Source: Archivesica marissinica
Lineage: Eukaryota > Mollusca > Bivalvia > Venerida > Vesicomyidae
Reading direction: 5' to 3'
NCBI GenBank assembly: GCA_014843695.1
Contig: CM026386.1
Coordinates: forward strand, 15,156,362 to 15,220,361
DNA length: 64,000 nt
How positions within the stretch are numbered: the first letter of the stretch is position 1; each line of letters opens with the position of its first letter. Shown here in pieces: positions 49,049-59,296 of the stretch. A program made the position numbers and the translations under genes. The notes beneath the pieces were generated by a model. That model made no database searches. It was not told where the DNA came from and saw only the letters and a program-made list of their open reading frames with translations.

Positions 49049-49691
49049 CTGTATGTGGAAATTATGAAGGGTTTTAATAAATAAACTAAGCAATATTCGA
49101 AATGGCTGATGTAGTTATTATAAATATATGAAAGAGGCAACCATACAGTCAAGCAGGTCGCTTTCTCCTCAATTCTACATTTATGTACATATTATTTACA
49201 CTTGACTCTGTTTATTCAAAGAAATAAATATTGCTTAAACTAGATATATACTGACACCAAAAAGAAACTGTGCACATGCCTTTTAGGTAAAACTTATATC
49301 ATTTTAGAACAAACAAAATATAGGAAATATTGGTATAATATGGCTTAAATATTGGGTAAATTAGTGCAATATGTGAAGGATTATTTTCATGATAGTAATA
49401 TCCATAATTCTAAAATTTGTAACGAAAAAGTAACGCTCAATATAAAAGTGCACATTTTATTTATGGTTTCAGTATGTGTATAGGATATAAGATGTAAACG
49501 ATCCATTATTTTACATATTTGATCCTAATGAGGCTTATGTCTGATTTAATACAAATACTTATATAACAAGATCCTACTAAATAAAAGTGTTAACTAATTA
49601 AGTAGGATTTAATATAATACACTGGTCTCTTGACAGCTGTCCAATATTAATAATAATGTTGTTGATGAAGTTCCAGTATCTTACACGGCTA
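49049..49691. other. SRCR intron, no further feature seen
   Basis: AT-rich intron sequence without recognisable element or exon, ending at the target duplication of the next element. Confidence 0.4.
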
Positions 49692-49700
49692 CTGCGAGAT

Positions 49701-50403
49701 TAGCCTGGGAACAGGCGTCGATATAGTTTGCCTGGACAGTCAAATAAATATTTTTTAACACCGAGACTATTAAGTGGGCCGAATTGAGCTTCTGATCATA
49801 TCAAAGCCTGGGGAAACTCGGCGGGTTTTCCGAGAAATTATTGATTATCATTAATCCTATTAATAGGCCTATTAGCACGTGACTTAATTAATGACGTACT
49901 TGAATCGAAAGTGAGGCACTGCAATGTTGATAATATTTATAATTGGTCGCCATTGCTTACGGGTCAACGGAACGATAAATAGTTTAAAAAGTACAATGTG
50001 CGTCTGATGTGACATATTTACTCAAGATTTAAGCCGTCCTTACTTCAATTACGCCGAATCAACCCATCACCACCTACACGTAATAGTTCAAATCCGCCAT
50101 CTCGTCGATATAACACAGAAACGTGAACTTATATGCTTAAAATGTAAATGAGGCTACGGGAGCATTCGTGTATATTCGGAAATGTATAATGTATAATCGT
50201 GCCTGTTTGGTGCTTTCCGATATAATTGCATTTCTATATTTAGCGATAGTATGTTATACAGAAGAGTTGTCATTCTCCAAATCTACACCCTTAATAATGA
50301 GGGTGTAATTAGATGGCGCTACGATCGGAAATCAAGTTTCGCCAGGCTGTCATTTTGCCAGAAGTTAAAAAAATGAAAAATCGACACACTGGAACCCAGG
50401 CTA
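49701..50403. mobile_element. Non-autonomous DNA transposon with 9-bp target duplication
   Basis: The ends tagcctggg (49701) and cccaggcta (to 50403) are perfect 9-bp inverted repeats, with weaker similarity inside. The flanks are identical direct repeats ctgcgagat (49692-49700 and 50404-50412). It is 703 bp and has no transposase frame. A 9-bp duplication would fit a MULE-like element; 8 bp plus a chance match would fit hAT or P-like. Confidence 0.7.
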
Positions 50404-50412
50404 CTGCGAGAT

Positions 50413-51300
50413 GTGCCCCGACCGCGGTGTGCACACAGTGAGGAGATCGGCCGGGTTCGATCTTTTGAATGAATGCCGGGTATCATAATATATATAATGT
50501 TAATGGGTGGGGAGAAGATGGTGATTTTATATGTAATCCATTAGACAGTAATACATATTTACATAGTTGCATGCATCAGATGAGGGAATATATAACACAT
50601 TATGATACACACACATTCATGTGTGTAACATAGCAAATTGGTCGAGTCACAAGTTTTAACCAACATTATAAAACTGTCCTTCCCAAGATGCTTATCTTGT
50701 TTTGCGTCTAATATAAGTTATATGTACATGTATGTATTACAGTATACAGTAATGTTGATGCATATATGTTCTATGAACTAGGTTCATTGTATTATTGTTT
50801 GATTGATTCTGTGTCTATCTACCGTTGTGGAGGAAATAAAGATTTGCCTTGATGTGTTAGCTTTAGAGTATGTGCGTGCGTGCGTCCCACGGAAAATAGG
50901 GTGTAGTCTGACAACGAGCACAAGCATTATATGAAAACAAAACAAATGGTCATAGTAAGTATCGTTCGTTACTCCGTGACAAACTGAATTCTAAGTTGGA
51001 CAGTGTGTCATTATGGGCATACATTCAGTGGATTACGACTAACAGCACTTGGTGATTGTGGCCCTATGAACGACCCTTTATCGAAAGAGAAACACACTCA
51101 CAGGACTTGTCACCCGGGATCAGACAAAGAAGATGCCTCTTCGGAATGTCTCCAGAAGCAACACAGGAACATGTCGCCTACGTGCTTCGGCGGAGACGAT
51201 TATAAATAGATAGTATGGATATTTACAGCATCATACCTCAGTACTGATGGAATGGTGAATGTGTGACATAAGCAATGTGGATTTAACTGTACTGCCTGAA
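50413..51300. other. SRCR intron, possible LINE or SINE 3' end, no gene
   Basis: ggccgggttcgatc near 50450 looks like a tRNA B box, and ggaaataaagatttgcc near 50830 looks like a retroposon 3' end. A block near 50625-50680 (catagcaaattggtcgagtc) recurs inverted near 9590-9630. No exon of the SRCR gene is apparent. Confidence 0.35.
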
Positions 51301-51390
51301 GTCAACACCACTGTGGTTCTTACGAGGTTCGAACTCCCACCGTGTCGGTTACAAGGCGGACACCGGATACATTATACCACGGATGCCCCA
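51300..51390 (-). mobile_element. SINE tRNA head fragment at the edge of the 42-bp array
   Basis: On the minus strand: ggcatccgtggtataatgta, ccggtgtccgccttgtaacc, gggagttcgaacctcgtaag. This has the order of a tRNA 5' half, anticodon arm and T arm with A and B boxes. The 5' end of this head is inside the 42-bp satellite unit that starts here. Confidence 0.6.
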
Positions 51391-52472
51391 CACTTTATTC
51401 ACATGTGCTAATAGTATACCACGGATGCCCCACACTTTATTCACATGTGCTAATATTATACCACGGATGCCCCACACTTTATTCACATGTGCTAATATTA
51501 TACCACGGATGCCCCACACTTTATTCACATGTGCTAATATTATACCACGGATGCCCCACACTTTATTCACATGTGCTAATATACACGGAGCCCCACACTT
51601 TATTCACATGTGCTAATATTATACCACGGATGCCCCACACTTTATTCACATGTGCTAATATTATACCACGGATGCCCCACACTTTATTCACATGTGCTAA
51701 TATTATACCACGGATGCCCCACACTTTATTCACATGTGCTAATATTATACCACGGATGCCCCACACTTTATTCACATGTGCTAATATTATACCACGGATG
51801 CCCCACACTTTATTCACATGTGCTAATATTATACCACGGATGCCCCACACTTTATTCACATGTGCTAACATTATACCACGGATGCCCCACACTTTATTCA
51901 CATGTGCTAACATTATACCACGGGTGCCCCACACTTTATTCACATGTGCAACATTATACCACGGAGCCCCAACACAACAAAACCCCACCTTTATTCACAT
52001 GTGCTAATATTATACCACGGATGCCCCACACTTTATTCACATGTGCTAACATTATACCACGGATGCCCCACACTTTATTCACATGTGCTAATATTATACC
52101 ACGGATGCCCCACACTTTATTCACATGTGCTAATATTATACCACGGATGCCCCACACTTTATTCACATGTGCTAATATTATACCACGGATGCCCCACACT
52201 TTATTCACATGTGCTAATATTATACCACGGATGCCCCACACTTTATTCACATGTGCTAATATTATACCACGGATGCCCCACACTTTATTCACATGTGCTA
52301 ATATTATACCACGGATGCCCCACACTTTATTCACATGTGCTAATATTATACCACGGATGCCCCACACTTTATTCACATGTGCTAATATTATACCACGGAT
52401 GCCCCACACTTTATTCACATGTGCTAATATTATACCACGGATGCCCCACACTTTATTCACATATGCTAATAC
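51372..52472. repeat. 42-bp satellite array
   Basis: About 26 units of 42 bp (ttataccacggatgccccac plus actttattcacatgtgctaata). The array is very uniform apart from indels near 51580-51597 and 51950-51990. Its length is divisible by 3, so plus and minus frames remain open as a 14-residue repeat (HTLFTCANIIPRMP). It lies in an SRCR intron and is not a gene. Confidence 0.96.
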
Positions 52473-52544
52473 ATATATTTTCTAGTATGTAGGTATCAGT
52501 CAAAGACTTATTCTGCAAACATATTGTTACAGTCGTATACTCAC

Positions 52545-52680
52545 CTATATCCCAACACTTTGCACGTGACATTTGCAGAAACCATGTCAAATTCGTCGGC
52601 ACATATTGTATGAAGTTTACCGTAAAAACCAGCTTCGATTCGTCCTGAATTTGGGGTAGCACCGTCAACCAATCGTATCG
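52545..52680 (-). CDS. SRCR gene, N-terminal half of an SRCR domain
   Basis: Minus-strand exon of 136 bases: acceptor caaaaacaag, donor AG/GTGAGT, phase 1 in and phase 2 out. It encodes IRLVDGATPNSGRIEAGF, then GKLHTICADEFDMVSANV and TCKVLGY. This is the classic SRCR start (hydrophobic-R-L-V-x-G, R-I/V-E, T-x-C-x-D, A-x-V-x-C-x-x-LGY). It joins 48876-49048 in frame and follows the exon ending at 55039 in frame. Confidence 0.82.
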
Positions 52681-52709
52681 CTTGTTTTTGAAATTAAAAC
52701 AATAATTAG

Positions 52710-54245
52710 TATATACATGTCTGAATACGACAATTACTACAACAATTATACTAGTATATACATGTCTGAATACGAAAATTACTACAACAATTATACTAGT
52801 ATATACATGTCTGAATACGACAATTACTACAACAATTATACTAGTATATACATGTCTGAATACGACAATTACTACAATAATTATACTAGTATATACATGT
52901 CTGAATACGACAAATACTACAATAATTATACTAGTATATACATGTCTGAATACGACAATTACTACAATAATTATACTAGTATATACATGTCTGAATACGA
53001 CAATTACTACAACAATTATACTAGTATATACATGCCTGAATACGACAATTACTACAACAATTATACCAGTATATACATGCCTGAATACGACAAATACTAC
53101 AACAATTATACTAGTATATACATGCCTGAATACGACAATTACTACAACAATTATAATAGTATATACATGTCTGAATACGACAATTACTACAATAATTATA
53201 CTAGTATATACATGCCTGAATAGGACAATTACTACAACAATTATACCAGTATATACATGCCTGAATACGACAAATACTACAACAATTATACTAGTATATA
53301 CATGCTTGAATACGACAATTACTACAACAATTATACTAGTATATACATGTCTGAATACGACAATTACTACAACAATTATACCAGTATATACATGCCTGAA
53401 TACGACAAATACTACAACAATTATACTAGTATATACATGCCTGAATACGACAATTACTACAACAATTATACTAGTATATACATGTCTGAATACGACAATT
53501 ACTTCAACAAGTATACTAGTACATGTATATACATGCCTGAATACGACAATTACTGCAATAATTATACTAATATATATATATGTCAGAATACGACAATTAC
53601 TTCAACAATTATACTAGTATATACATGTCTGAATACGACAATTACTTCAACAATTATACTAGTATATACATGCCTGAATACGACAAATACTACAACAATT
53701 ATACTAGTATATACATGCCTGAATACGACAATTACTACAACAATTATACTAGTATATACATACCTGAATACGACAATTACTACAAGAATTATACTAGTAT
53801 ATACATGCCTGAATACGACAATTACTACAACAATTATACTAGTATATACATGCCTGAATACGACAATTACTACAACAATTATACTAGTATATACATGCCT
53901 GAATACGACAATTACTACAACAATTATACTAGTATATACATGTCTGAATACGACAATTACTACAATAATTATACTAGTATCTACATGCCTGAATACGACA
54001 ATTACTACAACAATTATACTAGTATATACATGCCTGAATACGACAATTACTACAACAATTATACTAGTATATACATGCCTGAATACGACAATTACTACAA
54101 CAATTATACTAGTATATACATGTCTGAATACGACAATTACTACAACAATTATACTAGTATATACATGCCTGAATACGACAATTACTACAATAATTATACT
54201 AGTATATACATGCCTGAATACGACAATTACTACAATAATTATAAC
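52710..54245. repeat. 45-bp satellite array
   Basis: About 34 units of 45 bp (agtatatacatgtctgaata, cgacaattactacaacaatt, atact). Main variants are atgtctg/atgcctg, aataatt/aacaatt and aattac/aaatac. Two units near 53515-53580 have length changes. The plus frame stays open as a 15-residue Tyr/Asn-rich repeat. The array lies in an SRCR intron, antisense to the gene, so this is probably not a protein. Confidence 0.96.
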
Positions 54246-55038
54246 AAGGATATTCCTTGAAATATATTAGTTTAATCATATGTTATTGCATGTATCACTT
54301 ACATCTATAATACAACTGTTATAGCTACATAAAAATGGTGCTTCTTGCAAATTGATAAACCAAATGGGCTGGGCTACAAGTTTTGCCAACATTGGAAAAC
54401 GACCCGCACAAGAAATGTATTACAATGGATATAATTGTAGACGAAAATGATTTCAAATTTAAATTAAATAAAATTGCTGGACAATCTGTCAATACGGGCA
54501 TATATTCAATATATTGTTATTTATATTGTGTCTCGATATCAAATTACCGAGGGTCGATACATAGGCTGATTTGAAAGATGCCTAGGGTCGATACCCAGGC
54601 TGATATGAAACTAGCCACGTAATAACATCTTTATTATCAGGAATAAATCACAATTACTGAATTAGATACACGAACACCATTGAAATATTACAACGAAACT
54701 ACAAATATATGTTATATGTTAAGTTTGACATACTGAGACGCTACAGGAAGCAAACAAACTAGAACCGAGTGTACATGCGTTATGTTCTCATGAACTAGTT
54801 ATAATATGAACACGTGGCCATATCAAACAAGAAAGAGTGATATCAAGCCAGCAGACGTTATATAAGACTGGAAAACACAGCGTATCGAAATTGGTTGTGG
54901 ACAGTATTGTGATAGGCAAATAACGTCACAACATAGGCTAAGCTTCATAATTATTATATTAGTAATAACGGAAGTAACTGGCAACCTACGAAGAGTATTG
55001 TAAATAATACATACGCGTGCAACTCAAAGCAAGTTTAC
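54246..55038. other. SRCR intron, no gene seen
   Basis: A short imperfect duplication (agggtcgatac...aggctgat, at 54550 and 54583). A block near 54365-54400 (ggctacaagttttgccaaca) resembles short repeats near 6770, 9590 and 50640. Nothing coding. Confidence 0.35.
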
Positions 55039-55187
55039 TTGTAGCAGAACAACCGCTACGCGATACAACACCAAGTCCGAAGGAACACTCGTTGATGTCT
55101 GTAACAGTGCTATTACACTTGACGGCAGATATCCATATATCCTTGATGTCAGTGACTGAATATGATGGATAGTTCGGGCTATTGTTG
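55039..55187 (-). CDS. SRCR gene, C-terminal half of an SRCR domain
   Basis: Minus-strand exon of 149 bases: acceptor gatatttcag, donor CAA/GTAAAC, phase 2 in and phase 1 out. It encodes NNSPNYPSYSVTDIKDIW, then ISAVKCNSTVTDINEC and GVVSRSGCSA. Cysteines C5, C6 and C8 of the SRCR fold are present. The one usually found in the W-G-x-H-x-C-x-H region is missing. It joins 56749-56893 in frame; together they form one SRCR domain with five instead of six cysteines. Confidence 0.75.
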
Positions 55188-55283
55188 CTGAAATATCAAT
55201 TAAATGCTGGGGGTGATTACGCAAGAATTACTACAGTGTTATTACAGTGTTTGCAGCTCGGCACAGTACATACATACGCTGCC

Positions 55284-55521
55284 GGCTGTCGGATTAGCGC
55301 AGTGGTTAGCGTGCTCGTTTCTCACCAATGCAACCCGGGTTCGATCCTCGGACAAGGAAGTATGTGAGATGGTACGGTGGTCGCCAGATCGGGCAGGTGG
55401 GTTTTCTCCGGGTACTCCGGTTTCCTCCCACACGAATGACCACATTTACGCTTTCATCCGCACCAACGAAAGTGATTCATATAAGTTGTTAAAACTTGCT
55501 TTTAAGTTTAATCTAAATACA
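55284..55521 (+). mobile_element. tRNA-derived SINE (family B), full length
   Basis: ggctgtcggattagcgcagt head with A box, cgggttcgatcctcgg B box, body gtgggttttctccgggtact and ggtttcctcccacacgaatg, then the tail tcatataagttgttaaaact. It is the best copy of the family in the window. Confidence 0.78.
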
Positions 55522-55686
55522 TAAGCTGGCTGACTTCATGCACAGTCTCAGTTCGATCCCCCGTCTGACCCTAATAAAATTAACAGTATTTCAGATAGGA
55601 CTTTAAGCCTAGGTCTCGTGTCGGTGCTTTACACCGTGCACGTAAAACGTAAAAGAACCAGAGGAGACTCTGGAATTGGTATCATT
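55522..55686 (+). mobile_element. SINE (family C) fragment
   Basis: Plus-strand blocks agttcgatcccccgtctgac, aataaaattaacagt, gtctcgtgtcggtgctttac and taaaagaaccagaggagact match the minus-strand copies at 2680-2967 and 6099-6337. 55687-56748 is AT-rich intron with no recognisable feature. Confidence 0.65.
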
Positions 55687-56748
55687 TGACAAAGTTCGTA
55701 TCAATAACGAATACATAATAATTTACCTGTATATTAATAGTTCAACTGTGAAAATAGACTTTCAAAAATAGGTGCAAGTTAAGTTCTTATAATTTATAAT
55801 CCATACATCATTGTCAAAAGATAAATTAATATTTAAACAGTACATTTCAATACCTTTAAAAGCATACCAAATTTTATATTAAGAAACCAAAATTAATAAA
55901 GTTATTGCAATTAAAGAATTACTAGTAAAATTATGAAACTGCCGTTAATAAAACTTGCCAGTCAAAATGGCTGCTAAGATAACATCTTATCAGTGTTTTT
56001 GACTGCCGTGGAAACTATGTATTATCTGACAGCAGCGAATCGGTGGAGTTGGTATTGCAGGCCAAGAGAGTTCCATTGTCCCACCCACTACAGTTGGCCA
56101 CGTTAATGTCCAGAAAAGTCCTGCAACTGCAATTCACATGTTTACGGGAAATATCTCAAACAGCACAATTAATGTCCATTTCCATGACACAAAATAATAC
56201 ATGTTGTCAACTTTTAAACTGAATGTGTTGGACAGTGTTGAATTCTGAATTGTTTACGAAAATAACAGCGTGACAGGAGGCGTGGCTAAAAAAAATTTAA
56301 ATTTTATTAATATTGTTCATGATTATACATTATTCTGCCAACGTGAACTATTAATACATACATTTATTATTGATTGAATAAAATATTAATAACCTCTGGC
56401 TAATATTGAAAATTAGAATTAGATTTTTCGAAAATCTTTATTTCAGGGAGGTAATTAGTAAAGCCGCCAGCCAAATCACGGAAAGGAGAGACATTAGGCG
56501 GCACGCGCCGACAAAGTAACACGCACATTTCTTCGTTCGTAGCATGATATTGGGTCATGTTAGAATGGTTACGGCCTGCGTGGTTAATTCGTATGCATCA
56601 GAACTCCAAACCGTTGTTTATTCACCGATATACCACGGCAAGACAAATATTATTTCCTAAGTATACAAACAAATAATCGCAGTTTTACGATACAACGACA
56701 TGTTTCTATGCGTAATATAGATATAATATATATAAGTTAAAAACATAC

Positions 56749-56893
56749 GCATATCCGAGTAGTTTGCAGACTGCTTCTTCAGTTGAAGTTGTTAAATAGC
56801 AAACAGTTCCCCATGTTTCTCCTATCCTGACTTCTACTATGCCGCCGTGGGGAACAACTCCTCCTCGAAGCCGAATGGCATTTATTCGAGAAT
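56749..56893 (-). CDS. SRCR gene, N-terminal half of an SRCR domain
   Basis: Minus-strand exon of 145 bases with no internal ATG: acceptor cattttaag, donor TATGC/GTATGT, phase 1 in and phase 2 out. It encodes SRINAIRLRGGVVPHGGI, then VEVRIGETWGTVCYLTTS and EEAVCKLLGYA. The IRL-x-G-G...G-x-VEV...WGTVC...A-V-C-K-L-LGY pattern is diagnostic of SRCR. The first half-codon joins the exon ending at 59073, and the last one joins 55187. Confidence 0.82.
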
Positions 56894-56933
56894 CTTAAAA
56901 TGTGACAGTGACAGGTGATTATATTGTACTATA

Positions 56934-57118
56934 CTAGAGGACATAGAAAACGCACACCTACATTATATGATTATTATTACATGAAAACGAAATACGAAGA
57001 ATTCCATCAAAAATATATCACATCTTTATTACAAAACACAAACTGAACAACTAAAAATATTATTACATGAAAACGAAATGCGAAGGATTATATCACCAAA
57101 GAACAAATTTAGTATAAC
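56934..57118. mobile_element. Partial MITE (CTAGAGGACATAG family), interrupted
   Basis: ctagaggacatagaaaacgc after TA, then the same interior as 47548-47700 (acatgaaaacgaaatacgaa). An internal segment is duplicated near 57061. The right terminus is absent. Another MITE begins at 57121. Confidence 0.7.
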
Positions 57119-57120
57119 TA

Positions 57121-57317
57121 CAGTCTACATCTGTTATGTCAAAGTCGGTTATGTCGAATTATCTGGTTATCTCGAAGTCGAATCAAAGTCCCGTTTCAGA
57201 CACTATCATTTTACATATAACTGGCTCCTTTTATATCGAATTTCGTTAAGTCAAACTTCGGTTATGTCGAAGTATTTTGTTCGGTCCGACATAATTCGAC
57301 ATAACAGATGTAGACTG
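57121..57317. mobile_element. 197-bp MITE with CAGTCTACATCTG termini
   Basis: The left end cagtctacatctgttatgtc and the right end gacataacagatgtagactg are perfect 20-bp inverted repeats. TA lies on both sides (57119-57120 and 57318-57319). The interior has repeated ttatgtcgaa motifs. Non-coding. Confidence 0.85.
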
Positions 57318-57406
57318 TATAAATGGTCAGAAAACATCCTAAAATAGTTCTTTATTCTTTCTGTTCATTATATCTGTGCTGTAGTACATGCATTATTATA
57401 TAAATA

Positions 57407-59040
57407 CACTGAGTACATTTAAAAACGCACCACTTAGTGGATTCCGAATATCTCCGTATCGGGTACAGGCACAACAACAAACTTTGGTACATGTCATTAA
57501 TAATCTTTTCCCAATTCGTAAATTCGTAAATGATGCCATTTGAATGATCATGTGAGTAGCAATTAAACTTCAAAGGTACCCGTCTGTAAAATGTAAATAA
57601 CAATTAATAACTTGTGTGGCCACCGCGAGCGTTCACGAGAGCCTGACATCTACGACGCATGGATAGGATTGTTGACGTTATCACGTGCTGTGGTTGATTG
57701 TGCCATTCCTCTAGCAAGGCATTGTGAAGTTCTGCAACTGTACTGGGTGGGTGTATACGAGCATACACATTTCTCTTCAGTACATCCCATACATGCTCAA
57801 TTGGAGACATATCGGGAGAATATGCTGGCCAGTCAAGCACTTGAATGTGGTTATTGGCAAGAAAATTCCGTGTCATCGCAGCAGTGTGTGGTCTGGCTCC
57901 ATCCTGTTGCAGTATACCTTGTTGTCTTGGAAAATGCTGACGAAAAAATGGCACTACAACAGGTTGCAAAACAGTGTTAATGTAAGTATGGGCATTTATA
58001 TGCCTATTGAATATCACAAGTTCAGTTTTATTGAATTGTGTGATACCAGCCCAGAAGTGAATGGACCCACCGCCCCATCGGTCATATTCTAACGTACATG
58101 CGTCGGTGTAACGCTCATTACGACGACGCCAAACTCTCTTTCGGCCATCTGCGCGACTCAACTGTATCCTGGATTCGTCGGAGAACATGATGCTGCCCTG
58201 CCCCACTGTCGTCTCGTAAACCGCAAATGCGCCCTTGCCCATCGTAACCTTTCTCTTCTGTGCCGTGCTGTGAGCTGAGATGCCCTGACGGGTCGCCTGG
58301 CTTTCAGCTGAGCTGTCCTTAAGCGGTTCCTCACCGTATTGGGGTGTATTCTGTGCCTAACAAGAGATGCGTCGCATGAAATTGTGGTGAAAATCATTAT
58401 AATTGTGGATTTTTACTTTCTGCTAAAGTCTTAGTTATTTAAATTAATTTAGTTGCAACACTTACCCATGGATGCCTATTGTTATTCTGGCACTGTCTGA
58501 GGCTGGGAGAAACCTGTCGCGGAGGTGCGAAACCCTCAAATGCACATCCTGTCTCCGGGTGGTAACCCGTGGTATGCCAGGTCTTGGACGATCACGGACA
58601 TCGCCAGTCAGCGCGTAACGTCTTACTAGTCGAGAAATTGTCGAATGATGACATCCAAATTGCCGTGCTATGAGCCGTTTTGCAAGACCCGACATAAACA
58701 TTCCAATCGCTTGATTCCTAACATCTTGACTGAGATGCGGCATGCTTACTGTATACTGGACTATCGTAGTTTTGTGTTTTTATAGTGTAGCAATGAACAG
58801 GCCTTGAATAAACATGCATACAAACCTGAAATAATCGTGCACTAAATGGTGCACGTGCAAAATGTGTTTTTCATGGATAAAGGTGCGACAGGTTATATGC
58901 TATAGTTAGCGTCCTGATTTAGCTTCATGTCTAAAGGGAAATAAGATATACATCATCTATGTCAAATCATAAAACCTAAACCGACCCAAGTCCAAATAAA
59001 ATTGATGACACAAATGGTGCGTTTTTAAATGTACTGAGTG
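57407..59040 (-). mobile_element. Tc1/mariner transposon, decayed
   Basis: The termini cactgagtacatttaaaaac (57407) and gtttttaaatgtactgagtg (to 59040) are inverted complements, extending to about 26 bp (gcacca inward). TA target duplications flank it at 57405-57406 and 59041-59042. It is 1,634 bp with a degenerate DD34E transposase on the minus strand. It lies in the SRCR intron with its end only 32 bp from the exon donor at 59073. Confidence 0.88.
57604..58743 (-). pseudogene. Tc1-like DD34E transposase, broken
   Basis: Would excise and reinsert the surrounding element. The N-terminal part (58743-58462) is a paired-like helix-turn-helix: LIARQFGCHHSTISRLVRRY, then GRPR-like RDRPRPGIPR. The frame then closes at IHG followed by GTAAGTG, with 65-100 bp of non-coding sequence. 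Next come HPNTVRNRLRTAQLKARRP and RERLRWARAHLRFTRRQW. After a one-base frameshift near 58200 come IMFSDESRIQL (first Asp), GILQQDGARPHTA (second Asp) and YSPDMSPIEHVWD (Glu), ending TAA at 57604. The second Asp and the Glu are separated by 34 residues, hence DD34E. Catalytic residues are kept but the frame is broken at least once, and twice if the GTAAGTG stretch is not spliced. Confidence 0.85.
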
Positions 59041-59072
59041 TAAATAAATTTGATAGTCCGCTACACCCTCAC

Positions 59073-59251
59073 CAAAACAATGTAGGCGCGTCACTGGCAC
59101 ACCACTAATTTGCCCAATGTTGTCCCAAGTATAATCGAAGCACTCGTTAACATGAGCTTCAGAACCATTGCACGTGGGTAATCTATATCCCGCCTCTCCG
59201 GTGTAACCAATACCATCGTGATATATATACCAAGTGCTGAATCCCACATAT
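59073..59251 (-). CDS. SRCR gene, C-terminal half of an SRCR domain (first exon in window)
   Basis: Minus-strand exon of 179 bases: acceptor tttcttgacag, donor TTTTG/GTGAGG, phase 2 in and phase 1 out. It encodes YVGFSTWYIYHDGIGYTG, then YRLPTCNGSEAHVNEC and QISGVPVTRLHCFG. The T-C-x-G-S-E-x-x-V-x-x-C...L-x-C pattern is the second half of an SRCR domain, and as at 55039 the fifth cysteine is missing. Its N-terminal half exon must lie upstream beyond the satellite that starts at 59297, outside the window. The split codon joins 56893 to give Asp. Confidence 0.8.
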
Positions 59252-59296
59252 CTGTCAAGAAAACATCAGCACCACTTTAGAGTACAGCCAGTTGGC

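Noticed and set aside
51342..52492. Frames of 140-290 codons in the 42-bp array as genes
   Set aside because: 42 is divisible by 3, so any open unit stays open. The array lies in an SRCR intron, with open frames on both strands.
52717..54270. Tyr/Asn-rich repeat protein from the 45-bp array
   Set aside because: Antisense within an intron, interrupted by a stop at 53221 and by frame shifts near 53515. Kept only as a low-priority finding.
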